From the NCBI GenBank assembly GCA_964397305.1, contig CAYNIP010000020.1, forward strand, positions 1 to 64,000: a stretch of 64,000 nt of DNA. Reading direction: 5' to 3'. Numbering within the stretch: position 1 is the first letter of the stretch; each line of letters starts with the position of its first letter. The position numbers and the translations under genes were made by a program. Of this stretch, positions 51,543 to 59,286 are shown piece after piece. The notes below the pieces were generated by a model. The model was not told the origin of the DNA. It saw nothing but the letters and a program-made list of their open reading frames with translations, and did no database searches. Source of the stretch: JAAUTY01 sp964397305 (GTDB lineage Bacteria > Cyanobacteriota > Cyanobacteriia > Cyanobacteriales > Spirulinaceae).

Positions 51543-51974
51543 GTGTTTAAGCGGTTCCGGGCTTCCCGTCAGCGCTCCTCCGGCCAGACGCCGAGCCCCT
51601 TTGGGGACTGGCTCGCTCCCTTAGGCTGGCCCTTTGTCGGCAGCCTCCTGCTCCTCGGCCTCGCCTGCGGCGGAGGGAGCTACTGGTTAGCGCCTGTTCT
51701 CTTGCAGGCAACTACTCGCGCCGTGACGCCCCTGCAAGTCAGGCCCGCGGCCGAGACCCAAGAGCGATCGCCCCTTTGGTTCATCCGAGCTGAGCTGGAG
51801 CCCGCCACGTCCACCACCTACGTCACGGTGCAGTGGCTGGATGTCCCGCCGACCACGGTGAATTTAGAATTGCCAACAACAGCGATCGCCGTTGTGGAGG
51901 CGGCGATCACCCGGGAGCTAGAACTCCCCCTTGAGGTCGTGCAGCACCACATTCGGTATCAGATCCGCCGCTGA
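51543..51974 (+). CDS. Small membrane protein of unknown function
   Basis: A 143-residue protein with one transmembrane helix (about 28-55, WPFVGSLLLLGLACGGGSYW) and an external Pro/Thr-rich domain containing YVTVQWLDVPPTTVNLELP. Family not recognised. GTG start, divergent from the response regulator with about 70 bp between starts. It could be a target of that regulator. Confidence 0.6.
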   Translation: MFKRFRASRQRSSGQTPSPFGDWLAPLGWPFVGSLLLLGLACGGGSYWLAPVLLQATTRAVTPLQVRPAAETQERSPLWFIRAELEPATSTTYVTVQWLDVPPTTVNLELPTTAIAVVEAAITRELELPLEVVQHHIRYQIRR

Positions 51975-52019
51975 CAGCCCCAACCGGCTAGGGGCGATCA
52001 GGCCGACCGTATGACAACC

Positions 52020-52493
52020 CTAACCCAGGAGGGGTTTGACCATCACGAAGCGCTCAAACTTCTGGCCCTCCCGCTCAACTTCCTCCCGGGCCTGGACCTG
52101 AAAGCCCATTTTCAGAAAAAAGGGGCGGGCGATGCGGCTGGCCTGGGTGTGAAGCTGGGGAACTTGGCGCTCCCGGGCGATCGCCTCGAGGGCCTGATAC
52201 ACCTGCGTGCCATAGCCCTGCCGCCCGAATTGGCTCGCGGTGTACAGGAGGGCCAGGTGGTGGTCGGGGTGGAGTTGACCGAAGGCGGCTAAGGAGCCGT
52301 TGGCGATCGCCACGAGCGTGGTTCCCTGCTGCAACGCCTGGCTAAAGGCGGCGCGATCCTCCGCGTAGCGAGCCCAGGCCGCCGCTTGCGCTGGACTGTA
52401 GGCCGTTCCCCCGGTCACGAGGGCCGCGTCGCAGTAGAGGGCGATCGCCGCCTCGAGGTCGCTGGTCTGGTAGGAGCGTAGGATTGGGTGCAT
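52020..52493 (-). CDS. GNAT family N-acetyltransferase
   Basis: A 157-residue GNAT fold: LRSYQTSDLEAAIALY at the start, the acetyl-CoA-binding segment FGRQGYGTQVYQALEAIA (R-Q-G-Y-G) near residue 105 and the C-terminal FFLKMGFQV. The substrate is unknown. Convergent with the small membrane protein gene. Confidence 0.88.
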   Translation of the reverse strand: MHPILRSYQTSDLEAAIALYCDAALVTGGTAYSPAQAAAWARYAEDRAAFSQALQQGTTLVAIANGSLAAFGQLHPDHHLALLYTASQFGRQGYGTQVYQALEAIARERQVPQLHTQASRIARPFFLKMGFQVQAREEVEREGQKFERFVMVKPLLG

Positions 52494-52579
52494 CGACGGC
52501 CGAGAAACTTTAGGTTGGGGACACGACCTGGGAGCCCCGGGGCCGCATCATAGAGGAGAGATACCAGCTAAGGAGCAAC

Positions 52580-52945
52580 ATGGACCGTTCCAACAAACTA
52601 TTACTGGCGGCGGTGGCGATCGTCCTCAGTGGTCTGCTGCTCGGGGTGCTCTGGGTTTTGGGCTCCCCAGCCTCCTCCTCCAGCTTCCCCAGCCAGCCCC
52701 AGGTCACGGGGGTTATCCAGGCCGAGCGCCGCGCCGAGAGCCCACGCCTCCAAGCCGTGATCGACTGCCTCCCGGCGGAGCTGAGCTTAGGTAGCGACCA
52801 AACCCGCCGCCAGCGCCTGGATCAAGCCCTGGCTGAAATGGGGAATGACCAACTCGAGCGAGTGCTGGCGCTGACGGAGCAGCCGAAGCTGAGCGCCGCT
52901 GAAACCAAATTCCGCGCCTGTCTCCAGGAGCGAGACCTACTGTAG
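52580..52945 (+). CDS. Hypothetical membrane-anchored protein
   Basis: A 121-residue protein with an N-terminal signal anchor (about 7-28) and a soluble remainder containing IDCLPAELSLGSDQTRRQRL and two cysteines (CL near 62 and near 115) that could form a disulfide if extracytoplasmic. Family not recognised. AAGGAGCAAC lies just upstream of the ATG. Confidence 0.6.
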   Translation: MDRSNKLLLAAVAIVLSGLLLGVLWVLGSPASSSSFPSQPQVTGVIQAERRAESPRLQAVIDCLPAELSLGSDQTRRQRLDQALAEMGNDQLERVLALTEQPKLSAAETKFRACLQERDLL

Positions 52946-53424
52946 GGCGCAGCCCTCCCGTGCTGACCAAGCCGGCTGCAACGTCCTCACGACCAGGAGG
53001 GAGGTCAGGGGGGCGGGCGGCCCCCGATCCCGAGCACGACGGGCCAAGGCCTCGGGCGGCGAGGGCCCAGAGGCAAGGGGTGAACGAAATTTTGCGCGGG
53101 ATGTTTGTACTCCTTCGCTTAGCCCTCACCCCAACCCCTCTCCCAACTTGGGAGAGGGGCTTCTAGCTCCCCTGCTCCCAGCTTTGGGAGCAGGGGCCGG
53201 GGGATGAGGGCCCCGTAACGCTAAATCCCCCTCCCAAGCTTCGGCGGCTTCTCGCAGAGTGGGCCCGGTAACGCTGAAGAGGGCGACCCTTTGCTCCTTG
53301 AGCAATTCTCAAAATTCAGGGGAGCCGCGCTTTTTTTCGTCCACCCGAGGCGAGGAGGCCATAGCTGCTCAGGGAGGGGCGCTGTTAGACTGAGAAAACT
53401 TTGCTGGATTCTGTCGCTGTGGCT
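52946..53424. other. 479-bp gene-free region with a family C element
   Basis: Contains the family C element (53078-53346) and its flanks. The last 78 bp before the start of the peptide-binding protein gene should contain its promoter. No other gene. Confidence 0.6.
53078..53346 (+). mobile_element. Family C TIR element with near-perfect 8-bp target duplication (269 bp)
   Basis: Left end GGGTGAACGAAATTTTGCG and, reading the right end backwards, GGGTGGACGAAAAAAAGCG give imperfect inverted repeats (GGGTG, ACGAAA and GCGCGG are shared). Flanking octamers GAGGCAAG (53070-53077) and GAGGCGAG (53347-53354) match at 7 of 8. Collinear with 6805-7075. Non-coding. Confidence 0.78.
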
Positions 53425-55182
53425 ATGCGCGTCTATCTATCTCGCGGGGGGGCGATCGCCCTCGCCCTCCTCCTTGGTTGCCTCCTGAGCCTCACGGCCT
53501 GCGCTCCCCTGCCCCGAGCCGAGGCTGTCACCTCGCAACTAGTCGATAGCGTGCTCAGCGACCCCAAGACCTTTAACGCGGTTCTCTCCCAGGAGTCGCC
53601 CAACATCTTCGGCCTCACCTACGAGGGGCTCGTCCAAGAAAACCCGATCACCGCCGAGATCGAGCCCCGCCTAGCCGAATCTTGGGAAATCTCCGAGGAT
53701 CAGCTCCGGATCACCTTCACCCTGCGCCCGAACTTGCAGTGGTCGGATGGCGAACCCTTGACGGTGGATGATGTAGTCTTCACCTACAATCAGCTTTATC
53801 TCAACGAAGCTATCCCTACCAATGTTCGCGACGGCCTGCGCGTTGGCCCTGAAAAAATCCTGCCCACGGTGACGAAGCGGGACGACCGCCGGGTGGAATT
53901 CTCCGTGCCCGAGCCCTTTGCCCCCTTCTTGGGCAATATGTCCCTGCCGATCATGCCGGCCCACGCCCTGGCCGACACCGTAGAGCAGACGGATCAAGAC
54001 GGTCAGCCCCTCTTCCTCTCCACCTGGGGCATTGACACCCCGCCCCAAGACCTCGTGGTGAATGGGCCCTACCGTCTGGCTCGTTATGTCACCAGTCAGC
54101 GCCTCGTCTTTGAGCCCAATCCCTACTACTGGCGGCGGAACGAGCAGGGCGAACCCCTGCCCTACATCCAGAAAATCGTCTGGCAGATTGTCGAATCAAC
54201 CGATACGGCCCTGCTCCAGTTTCGCTCGGGTAGCCTCGACCGGCTTGGCGTCTCGCCGGAATTTTTCTCGCTGTTGAAACGGGAGGAAGCGCGCGGTCGA
54301 TTCACCATTTACAACGGCGGCCCGGCCTATGGAACTTCCTTTATTTCCTTTAATCTCAACAGGGGCCGGCGGGCGGGCAAACCCTTGGTCGATCCGGTGA
54401 AATCCCGCTGGTTTAACGATGTGCGTTTCCGACAAGCCGTGGCCTATAGTCTCGATCGGCAGCGCATGATTGACAACATTTTTCGTGGGTTAGGAAAACC
54501 CCAAAATTCCTCGATTTCCGTGCAGTCCCCCTTCTACTACGACGGGCTCCGGGGCTATGACTATGACCCGGAGCGCGCGCGCGCCCTCTTGCAGGAGGCT
54601 GGCTTCCGCTACAATGACCGCCAAGAACTGCAAGATTCTGAGGGCCATCGGGTGCGCTTTGCCCTGATCACGAATGCAGGCAACAAAATTCGTGAGGCCA
54701 TGGGGGCTCAGGTGCAGCAGGATTTGAAGGCCATCGGCATTCAAGTGGACTTCACGCCGATTGCCTTCAATGTGCTGGTGGATCGCTTGACGAACTCCCT
54801 GGATTGGGAGTGCTTTCTTCTCGGATTAACTGGGGGCAATGAGCCCAATGGCGGCGCCAATGTTTGGTTCCCGGATGGGAATCTGCATATGTTCAACCAA
54901 AAGCCCCAGGCCGGGCGGGACGCCATTGAAGGTCGCACGGTAGCGGATTGGGAGGAGCGCATTGGCGAACTCTATGTGCAGGCGGCCCGGGAGCTGGATG
55001 GGGCGGAACGGCAGCGAATCTATGCCGAAACGCAGCGGATCGCGGAGGAGTATGTGCCGTTCATTTATTTGGTGAACCCCTTATCCTTGGGGGCGGTGCG
55101 CGATCGCGTCCAAGGAGTTAAATACTCCGCCCTCGGGGGCCCCTTCTGGAACTTGGAAGCCCTGCGACTCAGTGATTCCTGA
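53425..55182 (+). CDS. ABC transporter peptide-binding lipoprotein (SBP_bac_5, OppA/DppA type)
   Basis: A 585-residue extracytoplasmic solute-binding protein. A lipoprotein signal with lipobox LSLTAC is followed by TSQLVDSVLSDPKTFN, the family core (PRLAESWEIS, WSDGEPLTVDDVVFTYN) and FNDVRFRQAVAYSLDR. The ligand would be a peptide or related compound. ATG at 53425. No permease or ATPase gene is adjacent; the transporter partners must be elsewhere. Confidence 0.9.
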   Translation: MRVYLSRGGAIALALLLGCLLSLTACAPLPRAEAVTSQLVDSVLSDPKTFNAVLSQESPNIFGLTYEGLVQENPITAEIEPRLAESWEISEDQLRITFTLRPNLQWSDGEPLTVDDVVFTYNQLYLNEAIPTNVRDGLRVGPEKILPTVTKRDDRRVEFSVPEPFAPFLGNMSLPIMPAHALADTVEQTDQDGQPLFLSTWGIDTPPQDLVVNGPYRLARYVTSQRLVFEPNPYYWRRNEQGEPLPYIQKIVWQIVESTDTALLQFRSGSLDRLGVSPEFFSLLKREEARGRFTIYNGGPAYGTSFISFNLNRGRRAGKPLVDPVKSRWFNDVRFRQAVAYSLDRQRMIDNIFRGLGKPQNSSISVQSPFYYDGLRGYDYDPERARALLQEAGFRYNDRQELQDSEGHRVRFALITNAGNKIREAMGAQVQQDLKAIGIQVDFTPIAFNVLVDRLTNSLDWECFLLGLTGGNEPNGGANVWFPDGNLHMFNQKPQAGRDAIEGRTVADWEERIGELYVQAARELDGAERQRIYAETQRIAEEYVPFIYLVNPLSLGAVRDRVQGVKYSALGGPFWNLEALRLSDS

Positions 55183-55385
55183 GCCCAACCAAGGCCCACC
55201 GCCGCAAAAACCGTTGCAGCCAGGGCTGCATCCCCCCAGGCCCTGGGCGAGGCGATCTCGCCGCCGGGCGGGGCTGATGGCTAAAATCCCCCTAGATGCG
55301 ATCGCCTCGGCCCCGAAAGGCGACCAAGCCTGTGGCAAAATTTAAGTACATTTCGCCTGCTTTGCATTGCAGCACGCATTTTGGC

Positions 55386-58300
55386 ATGACGGCAACCACC
55401 CCCACCCTCGCGACCCAATACGATCCAGCGGCCACCGAAGCTAAATGGCAACAGTATTGGGAAGATCACCAGATTTTTCGCGCTGACCCTGAGGCGGAGG
55501 GCGAAGCCTACATGATCGCGATCCCACCGCCCAATGTCACGGGCAGCTTGCACATGGGTCATGCCTTTAACACCGCCCTGCTGGATACCCTGGTGCGCTA
55601 CCACCGAATGTTGGGGCGCAATACCCTCTGCCTACCGGGAACCGACCACGCCAGCATCGCCGTGCAAACCATTCTGGAGCGCCAACTCAAAGAAGAGGGC
55701 AAGAGCCGCTACGACATTGGCCGCAATGCCTTTCTCGAGCGGGCCTGGCAATGGAAAGCCGAGTCCGGCGGCCGCATCGTCAACCAACTGCGCCGCCTCG
55801 GGCTGTCGGCCGACTGGACCCGGGAGCGCTTCACCCTGGATGCCGGCCTCTGCGAGGCCGTGATCGAGGCCTTTGTCCGCCTCTACGAGCAGGGGCTGAT
55901 CTATCGCGGCAACTACATGGTCAACTGGTGTCCGGCCTCGGAATCGGCCGTGTCTGACCTCGAGGTGGAGAACAAGGAGGTAGACGGTCGCCTCTGGCAC
56001 TTCCGCTACCCCCTCGTCGAAGAGCCCGGGCTCTATGTCGAGGTTGCTACGACCCGCCCCGAAACCATGCTGGGGGATACGGCCGTCGCGGTCAATCCCC
56101 AGGACACCCGCTACCAGCACCTGATCGGCCGCCAGGTGCAGTTGCCGATCGTTGGCCGCCAGATCCCGATCATCGGCGATGAATTTGTCGATCCCAGCTT
56201 CGGCACGGGCTGTGTGAAAGTCACGCCGGCCCATGATCCCAACGACTTTGAGATGGGCCAGCGCCACCAACTGCCCTTCATCAACATCCTCAACAAAAAC
56301 GGCACCCTGAACGAGAAGGCCGGGGATTTCGCCGGCCAGGATCGTTTTGAGGCCCGCAAGGGGGTGGTGCGGCGTTTGGAAATTGAGGGCCTGCTCGCGA
56401 AGGTGGAAACCTACCGCCACAGCGTCCCCTATAGCGATCGCGGCAAAGTCCCCGTCGAACCGCTCCTCTCGACCCAGTGGTTTGTCCGTATTGAGCCCCT
56501 GGCCCAGCAGGCCTTGCAGGACCTCGACCAGGCCGACTCCCCCCACTTCGTCCCTGAGCGCTGGCGCAAGGTGTATCGCGATTGGCTGGTGCGGCTCAAG
56601 GACTGGTGCATTTCGCGCCAGCTCTGGTGGGGCCACCAGATTCCTGCCTGGTACGCCGTGAGTGAAACCGGCGGCCAGATCACCGATGAAACGCCTTTTG
56701 TGGTGGCTCGGAATGAGGTGGAGGCCTGGCAGAAGGCGCGGGCAACGTTTGGGAACGCGGTGCAGTTGGAGCGCGATCCTGATGCCCTCGATACCTGGTT
56801 CTCCTCGGGTCTCTGGCCCTTCTCCACTCTGGGCTGGCCCCAGCAGACGCCAGAACTGGCCCGCTATTTCCCGAATAGCACCTTGGTAACCGGCTTTGAC
56901 ATCATCTTCTTCTGGGTGGCGCGGATGACGATGATGTCGGGTCAATTTATGGGCCAGATGCCCTTCAAGGATGTCTACATCCACGGGCTGGTACGGGATG
57001 AGAACGGCAAGAAGATGTCGAAGTCGGCTAACAATGGCATCGATCCGCTGCTGTTGATCGACAAGTACGGGGCTGATGCCCTGCGCTATACCCTGATTCG
57101 GGAGGTGGCAGGGGCGGGCCAGGATATTAGCTTGCAGTACGACCGCGACAAGGACGAGTCCGAGTCCGTCGCGGCGTCACGCAACTTTGCCAACAAGCTC
57201 TGGAATGCGGCCCGCTTTGTGCTGCTGAATCTGGAGGGGCAAACGCCGGCCCAGTTGGGGGACCCGGATTTAGCCGCCCTGGAACTGAGCGATCGCTGGC
57301 TTCTCTCCCGCTTCTATCAGGTCACGGGCCAGACTCGCGAATGGATCGACACCTATGGGCTCGGGGAGGCGGCGAAGGGTCTCTACGAATTCATCTGGGG
57401 TGATTTTTGTGACTGGTACATTGAGCTGGTGAAACCGCGCCTGCGGGACAGCAGCGCGCCCGCCTCTCGCCGTACCGCTCAGCAAGTGCTCGCCTACGTG
57501 CTGGAGGGAATTCTGAAGCTGCTGCATCCCTTCATGCCCCACGTTACGGAGGAAATCTGGCAGACTCTGACCCAGGCCCAGGGATTGGCGATCGCCCAGC
57601 AGCCCTATCCCCAAGTGGACGAACTCCTAGCCCGGGCTCCCGAACCAACCCCGGCCCCCGCGCCCGCGCCGGAACCCGTCTCGGAGCCCGCTCCCGAGGC
57701 TCCTCCCGCGTCCACCCACTGGTCGTCACGCCAGCGGGCTCTCTGGGTCCTCGGCCTCGTGGTTGTAGGGGCGATCGCCTTCCGCACGCTTCTGGGCACC
57801 CTGGCGGCCCTCAACTCCTTGCCCTTGGTCGGGTCGTTCTTCAAAGTAGTCGGCTTTGGCTATGCCACCTGGGCTGGCTACCGCTACCTGCTGCGGGTGG
57901 ACCGCCGCCAGCAGACACTGCAAACCCTGGGGCAGTGGGGCCAGAAGCTGGCCACCCTGGTGGAGTTTGCCGAGCCCCCCAGCCCCGTCGCCGCCCCCGC
58001 GACGGCCAGCGCTCCCCAACCCCCGCCGCCCCGAGACACCCTCATCGATCCCGGCCTGGAGGAGCAGTTTGCCCTGATCATTGAGGTGATTCGGGCGATC
58101 CGGAACCTCCGCGCTGAAGCCGGCTTCAAACCCGCCGTCCTCTCCCCGACGATTTTGCAGAGCGACCGTGAGCAGGAGCGCCAGATTCTCCAGGCTGGAG
58201 CCGACTACATCCGCGATCTGGGTAAATGCGAGTCCCTGAGCCTTGTGCCGGCCTTGGACAACGCCAACCTCCAGGCCTTTGCGGGGGTCGTCGGCACGGT

Positions 58301-58532
58301 GCAAGTGCTGGTGGTGCTCACGGGTCTCGTGGATATTGCAGCTTTACAGGCAAAGTTAACCAAGGATCTCAGTAAGATTGAGGGAGAACGCCAATCCTTG
58401 GCCGCTCGCCTGAGGAATCCCAACTTCACCACCAAAGCTCCCGCTGACGTTGTTCAAGGGGCCCGCGAGGCCCTGGCCGAGGCTGAAAAGCAGGCTGAAA
58501 TTCTGCGCGATCGCCTGGCCCGCTTGCAGTAA
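55386..58532 (+). CDS. valS: Valyl-tRNA synthetase with inserted CAAD domain
   Basis: Class I synthetase of 1048 residues: HIGH variant HMGH in PPNVTGSLHMGHAFN, editing domain in the middle (TRPETMLGDTAVAVNP), KMSKS in GKKMSKSANN, anticodon-binding domain and the C-terminal coiled-coil arm ending DRLARLQ. Between the anticodon region and RAIRNLRAEAGF, a Pro/Ala linker leads into a CAAD domain (about residues 776-860) with two hydrophobic helices (ALWVLGLVVVGAIAF and NSLPLVGSFFKVVGFGYATW) and another linker. CAAD domains anchor some cyanobacterial aminoacyl-tRNA synthetases to thylakoids. Start at 55386 (MTATTP). Confidence 0.97.
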   Translation: MTATTPTLATQYDPAATEAKWQQYWEDHQIFRADPEAEGEAYMIAIPPPNVTGSLHMGHAFNTALLDTLVRYHRMLGRNTLCLPGTDHASIAVQTILERQLKEEGKSRYDIGRNAFLERAWQWKAESGGRIVNQLRRLGLSADWTRERFTLDAGLCEAVIEAFVRLYEQGLIYRGNYMVNWCPASESAVSDLEVENKEVDGRLWHFRYPLVEEPGLYVEVATTRPETMLGDTAVAVNPQDTRYQHLIGRQVQLPIVGRQIPIIGDEFVDPSFGTGCVKVTPAHDPNDFEMGQRHQLPFINILNKNGTLNEKAGDFAGQDRFEARKGVVRRLEIEGLLAKVETYRHSVPYSDRGKVPVEPLLSTQWFVRIEPLAQQALQDLDQADSPHFVPERWRKVYRDWLVRLKDWCISRQLWWGHQIPAWYAVSETGGQITDETPFVVARNEVEAWQKARATFGNAVQLERDPDALDTWFSSGLWPFSTLGWPQQTPELARYFPNSTLVTGFDIIFFWVARMTMMSGQFMGQMPFKDVYIHGLVRDENGKKMSKSANNGIDPLLLIDKYGADALRYTLIREVAGAGQDISLQYDRDKDESESVAASRNFANKLWNAARFVLLNLEGQTPAQLGDPDLAALELSDRWLLSRFYQVTGQTREWIDTYGLGEAAKGLYEFIWGDFCDWYIELVKPRLRDSSAPASRRTAQQVLAYVLEGILKLLHPFMPHVTEEIWQTLTQAQGLAIAQQPYPQVDELLARAPEPTPAPAPAPEPVSEPAPEAPPASTHWSSRQRALWVLGLVVVGAIAFRTLLGTLAALNSLPLVGSFFKVVGFGYATWAGYRYLLRVDRRQQTLQTLGQWGQKLATLVEFAEPPSPVAAPATASAPQPPPPRDTLIDPGLEEQFALIIEVIRAIRNLRAEAGFKPAVLSPTILQSDREQERQILQAGADYIRDLGKCESLSLVPALDNANLQAFAGVVGTVQVLVVLTGLVDIAALQAKLTKDLSKIEGERQSLAARLRNPNFTTKAPADVVQGAREALAEAEKQAEILRDRLARLQ

Positions 58533-58575
58533 GTCGCGTCGGTGCGCTACTCTCCCCGTCATTTCGGCTAAGGTC

Positions 58576-59088
58576 ATGCTACACCTCGCCCAAGTCCAGA
58601 AACGCTCTGCCACGAATGGCATCGAGCTCGAGCTCCTCGCCACCCAAACGGACGCGCACCATTGGGCTATCGACAAGCGCGGCCTCCTCGCGACGGCTGC
58701 CCGAGACCTAGCCAACATTCCCCTCCTGGGAGAAGGCACACTCCTGCTAGTCGAAGTTGACGAGGCGGGCCGCTGTACCCATGCGGAGGCAGCGACGGAT
58801 TGGGTTCTGTCCCTGATGCAGCAGCAGGTCCAGGCCGCGCCTCAGAGTTTGCTAGCAACAGAAGAGGAGCGGATTGAACAGTGGCGACAGGAACTCACGC
58901 TCCAAAGCCAAGACATCACCCGCCGGAACCTGGAAATCGAAACCCGCCGCGAGCAAATCGAAGTCCTCGAGGACAGCCTCAAGCAGGAGAAAAAAAAGCT
59001 CGAAGATCTTGAAAAAAACCTGCAACACGAAAAAGAGCAACTCGCCCAGCACCGCCAATTGGCTGATAATGAACGTACAACCAGTTAG
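58576..59088 (+). CDS. Hypothetical protein with long C-terminal coiled coil
   Basis: A 170-residue protein. The N-terminal ~90 residues form a compact domain (MLHLAQVQKRSA… LLVEVDE), followed by a long Glu/Lys/Gln coiled coil (about 100-165; REQIEVLEDSLKQEKKKLE). The family is not recognised, but the pattern is typical of conserved cyanobacterial proteins of unknown function. Start ATG at 58576, 44 bp after valS; possibly cotranscribed. Confidence 0.7.
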   Translation: MLHLAQVQKRSATNGIELELLATQTDAHHWAIDKRGLLATAARDLANIPLLGEGTLLLVEVDEAGRCTHAEAATDWVLSLMQQQVQAAPQSLLATEEERIEQWRQELTLQSQDITRRNLEIETRREQIEVLEDSLKQEKKKLEDLEKNLQHEKEQLAQHRQLADNERTTS

Positions 59089-59286
59089 GATAAACCCAGA
59101 CCCGGCGGCCTCCCAGCCCAGGCCCGTCGTCGCTCATCCTACAGGTCAGCAAATTCAACGCGCAGGGGATTTGCTGCTGGCTGACCGCTCAAGTAGGCCA
59201 ATCAGTGGGGCATCACTGCTCATGGCCGGCTGCTTGTTCTGCCACCTTCGGCTGCGCGGAGAGGTGGTACCTCCAAGGAGTTTGGG

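Noticed and set aside
55632..56984. 450-codon minus-strand frame within valS
   Set aside because: Antisense shadow of GC-rich valS codons; no ribosome site or family features.
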